A stretch of 64,000 nucleotides of DNA from Microcella alkaliphila (GTDB lineage Bacteria > Actinomycetota > Actinomycetes > Actinomycetales > Microbacteriaceae). The notes beneath the pieces were generated by a model. That model made no database searches. It saw only the letters and a list, made by a program, of their open reading frames with translations, and had not been told where the DNA came from. The stretch's first letter is position 1. Every line of letters starts with the position of its first letter. The stretch covers positions 1 through 64,000 of the forward strand of contig NZ_SGXT01000015.1 of the NCBI RefSeq assembly GCF_004216855.1. The letters run 5' to 3'. A program made the translations under genes and the position numbers. Positions 62,654 to 64,000 of this stretch are shown one piece after another.

Positions 62654-64000
62654 TCAGATGCTGGTCTCGCCACACAGGTGAACCTGAATACCCATTCCCG
62701 CGAACATCGCGGCCTTCGCCTCGAGGGCGCGATCAGCCGCATCCGCGCTCGGCGCGTAGGCGACCTGGATGTGATTCGACTTGTGACGGGCCATCAACTG
62801 GTCCCGAGTCACGCCGTGCAACACAGCGTGCATGATCGGCCACTGGTGGTCGGTCGCATGCAGGCGCCGCTGAGTCTCCTCACTCGGCAGCTCGACGACG
62901 TGAGCCCGGCCCACGTCGGCGTGCAGAGCGTCGTCCATGACGAACACGCGCGACCACACGATCTCACCGGGCTTCGAAATGCCCGACAGCGTGCCGCCGC
63001 CCTTCGGGAAGAACATGGGCACCTGGCGCATCGAATACGACTTGTCATAGCCACCGTTGTGGCTGGCAGGCACCGAACCTGAGATCTCGAACACCCACAC
63101 GAAGTCGTCGCCGAAGTCCTCACCCCAGCGAATGTCGTGCAGCGTCGTCGCCGGGTCGAATCCCATCGCCGTCCAAATGCGGTTCGTGACGAGCGCATCC
63201 ACCGCAACTCCCTCATCCACCTCGTTGAAGTGAGGCAGCGGTGCACCCTTCCAGAGCTCGCGCTTTCCGTCGCGCGACGACACCGGCGGACGCGCCACAT
63301 TGTTTAGGAGCCCCTCGGCAAGGTCGGAGGCGGCGCACTGATCCTTGAGCCCCTGCTGGTACTGGATGCCGATCGCGTCAACGCCGTAGTCGTCGCCGAT
63401 GCGGAGGGCCGCGATGTACATACGCATCTGGCTCAGCACCTGTGCGCGGGTGAGCTCGGTGGCGTCTTCCGTGCCCCAGTGGAACGTCAGCCCGGCGTTC
63501 TCGAGCCACTGCAGAGCCTGCTCGGCCTCAGCCGCCGACACCTGATCCATCTCCGCCAGGAGTGCGCTCTGCGACAGGCGCTCCTTGTAGATGCCCGTGG
63601 CGTTGAGCATCTCGTCATCGATGATGGCGTTGTACATGCCCATGCAGCCCTCATCGAAGACACCGATCACGGCCTTTTCGTCGCGCAACTGATGCGCGAG
63701 AGCGGTGCCGAGCGCGACTTCGTCGGAGTCGGCCAGCTGGCCGAGCTCGCGCACGTGCGAGGTGTCGTGCTCGATGCGGCCGGTCTCGAGCCACTCGTCG
63801 AGCTTCGCCAGCGCCCACTCATCGGTGAGGTCCTGGCTCCACAGCACCGAGTGCTCGATGTTCGCCTTCGTGAGGCTCGCCGTGAGGTTCAGCAGACCGA
63901 CGAGGCCAGGGAAACGGCCCTCCCAGTTCGCGATGAGCAGGATCGGCCCCTCGTGGGCGCGCAGCCCCGCGAGAACGTGGTGGCTGTACTGCCACACGGC
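62654..64000 (-). CDS. L-fucose/L-arabinose isomerase superfamily protein (5' end outside window)
   Basis: Partial: the frame is open to the window edge, so at least 448 residues are seen and the true start lies further. The N-terminal part (LLIANWEGRFPGLVGLLNLTASL), FDEGCMGMYNAIIDD and the C-terminal region with HATDHQWPIMHAVLHG fit the FucI/AraA superfamily of Mn-dependent aldose-ketose isomerases. It lies upstream of the RbsABC-type importer, so it may isomerise the imported sugar. The exact substrate is unknown. Confidence 0.75.
   Translation of the reverse strand, partial: AVWQYSHHVLAGLRAHEGPILLIANWEGRFPGLVGLLNLTASLTKANIEHSVLWSQDLTDEWALAKLDEWLETGRIEHDTSHVRELGQLADSDEVALGTALAHQLRDEKAVIGVFDEGCMGMYNAIIDDEMLNATGIYKERLSQSALLAEMDQVSAAEAEQALQWLENAGLTFHWGTEDATELTRAQVLSQMRMYIAALRIGDDYGVDAIGIQYQQGLKDQCAASDLAEGLLNNVARPPVSSRDGKRELWKGAPLPHFNEVDEGVAVDALVTNRIWTAMGFDPATTLHDIRWGEDFGDDFVWVFEISGSVPASHNGGYDKSYSMRQVPMFFPKGGGTLSGISKPGEIVWSRVFVMDDALHADVGRAHVVELPSEETQRRLHATDHQWPIMHAVLHGVTRDQLMARHKSNHIQVAYAPSADAADRALEAKAAMFAGMGIQVHLCGETSI

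Noticed and set aside
1-64000. CRISPR arrays, rRNA genes, prophage blocks
   Set aside because: I saw no regularly spaced direct repeats, no rRNA signature and no phage structural genes in the window.

Overview
The window is high-GC DNA with dense, often translationally coupled genes, many GTG starts, a LacI-type CelR system, FadR/GntR regulators, an IS256-type remnant of actinobacterial type and no RNA-operon or phage block. This fits an actinobacterium; the gene content suggests Microbacteriaceae or a close relative (inference; genus not determinable from the sequence alone).

Layout. 0-0.9 kb: remnant of an integrative-element/transposase-like gene beside tRNA-Ser(GCT). 1-5.7 kb: housekeeping (LCP cell-wall ligase, tRNA-Ser(TGA), HAD phosphatase, serS, diacylglycerol-kinase-like). 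5.8-9.6 kb: a 1273-residue secreted GH10 xylanase with CBM modules and a Gly/Pro-rich tail. 9.8-14.6 kb: pheA, pgm, a MalY-type C-S lyase and a VanY-type lipoprotein. 14.6-20.6 kb: a complete cellobiose regulon (cebEFG-like ABC importer, GH1 beta-glucosidase, LacI regulator) with two perfect CelR-type operators. 20.7-31 kb: small accessory genes, an lplA/FecCD/ATPase operon, rhodanese, hydrolase, two MarR regulators, MFS exporter. 29.9-33.3 kb: the ATP-grasp/alpha-E/transglutaminase trio. 33.4-40 kb: a 2-oxoacid dehydrogenase operon (E2, fused E1, transaldolase-like fragment, E3) with a divergent SorC-type regulator.

40.3-64 kb is a sugar-catabolism island. A decayed xylose operon is followed by an apparently complete non-phosphorylative L-fucose pathway: in the decayed operon xylA is truncated and fused to an IS256 transposase N-terminus, xylB is frameshifted, and a PfkB kinase carries two compensating frameshifts. 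The fucose pathway has mutarotase, dehydrogenase, lactonase, fuconate dehydratase, KDF dehydrogenase and FAH hydrolase, with a FadR-type regulator. Next come ribokinase, ribose pyranase and a HutC/GntR regulator. A perfect 16-bp palindrome then precedes a six-gene operon: cupin phosphoglucose isomerase, FGGY kinase, D-2-hydroxyacid dehydrogenase, KDPG-type aldolase, shikimate-dehydrogenase-like protein and phosphotriesterase-family lactonase. A convergent RbsABC-type importer and a FucI/AraA-like isomerase (cut by the window end) follow. The six-gene operon plus importer and isomerase do not match a pathway I can name and are the best candidate for an undescribed sugar pathway.

As a whole the window reads as a plant-biomass degrader: it secretes a xylanase, imports cellobiose and pentose/deoxyhexose sugars, and oxidises them to pyruvate, with recent rearrangement in the xylose locus.
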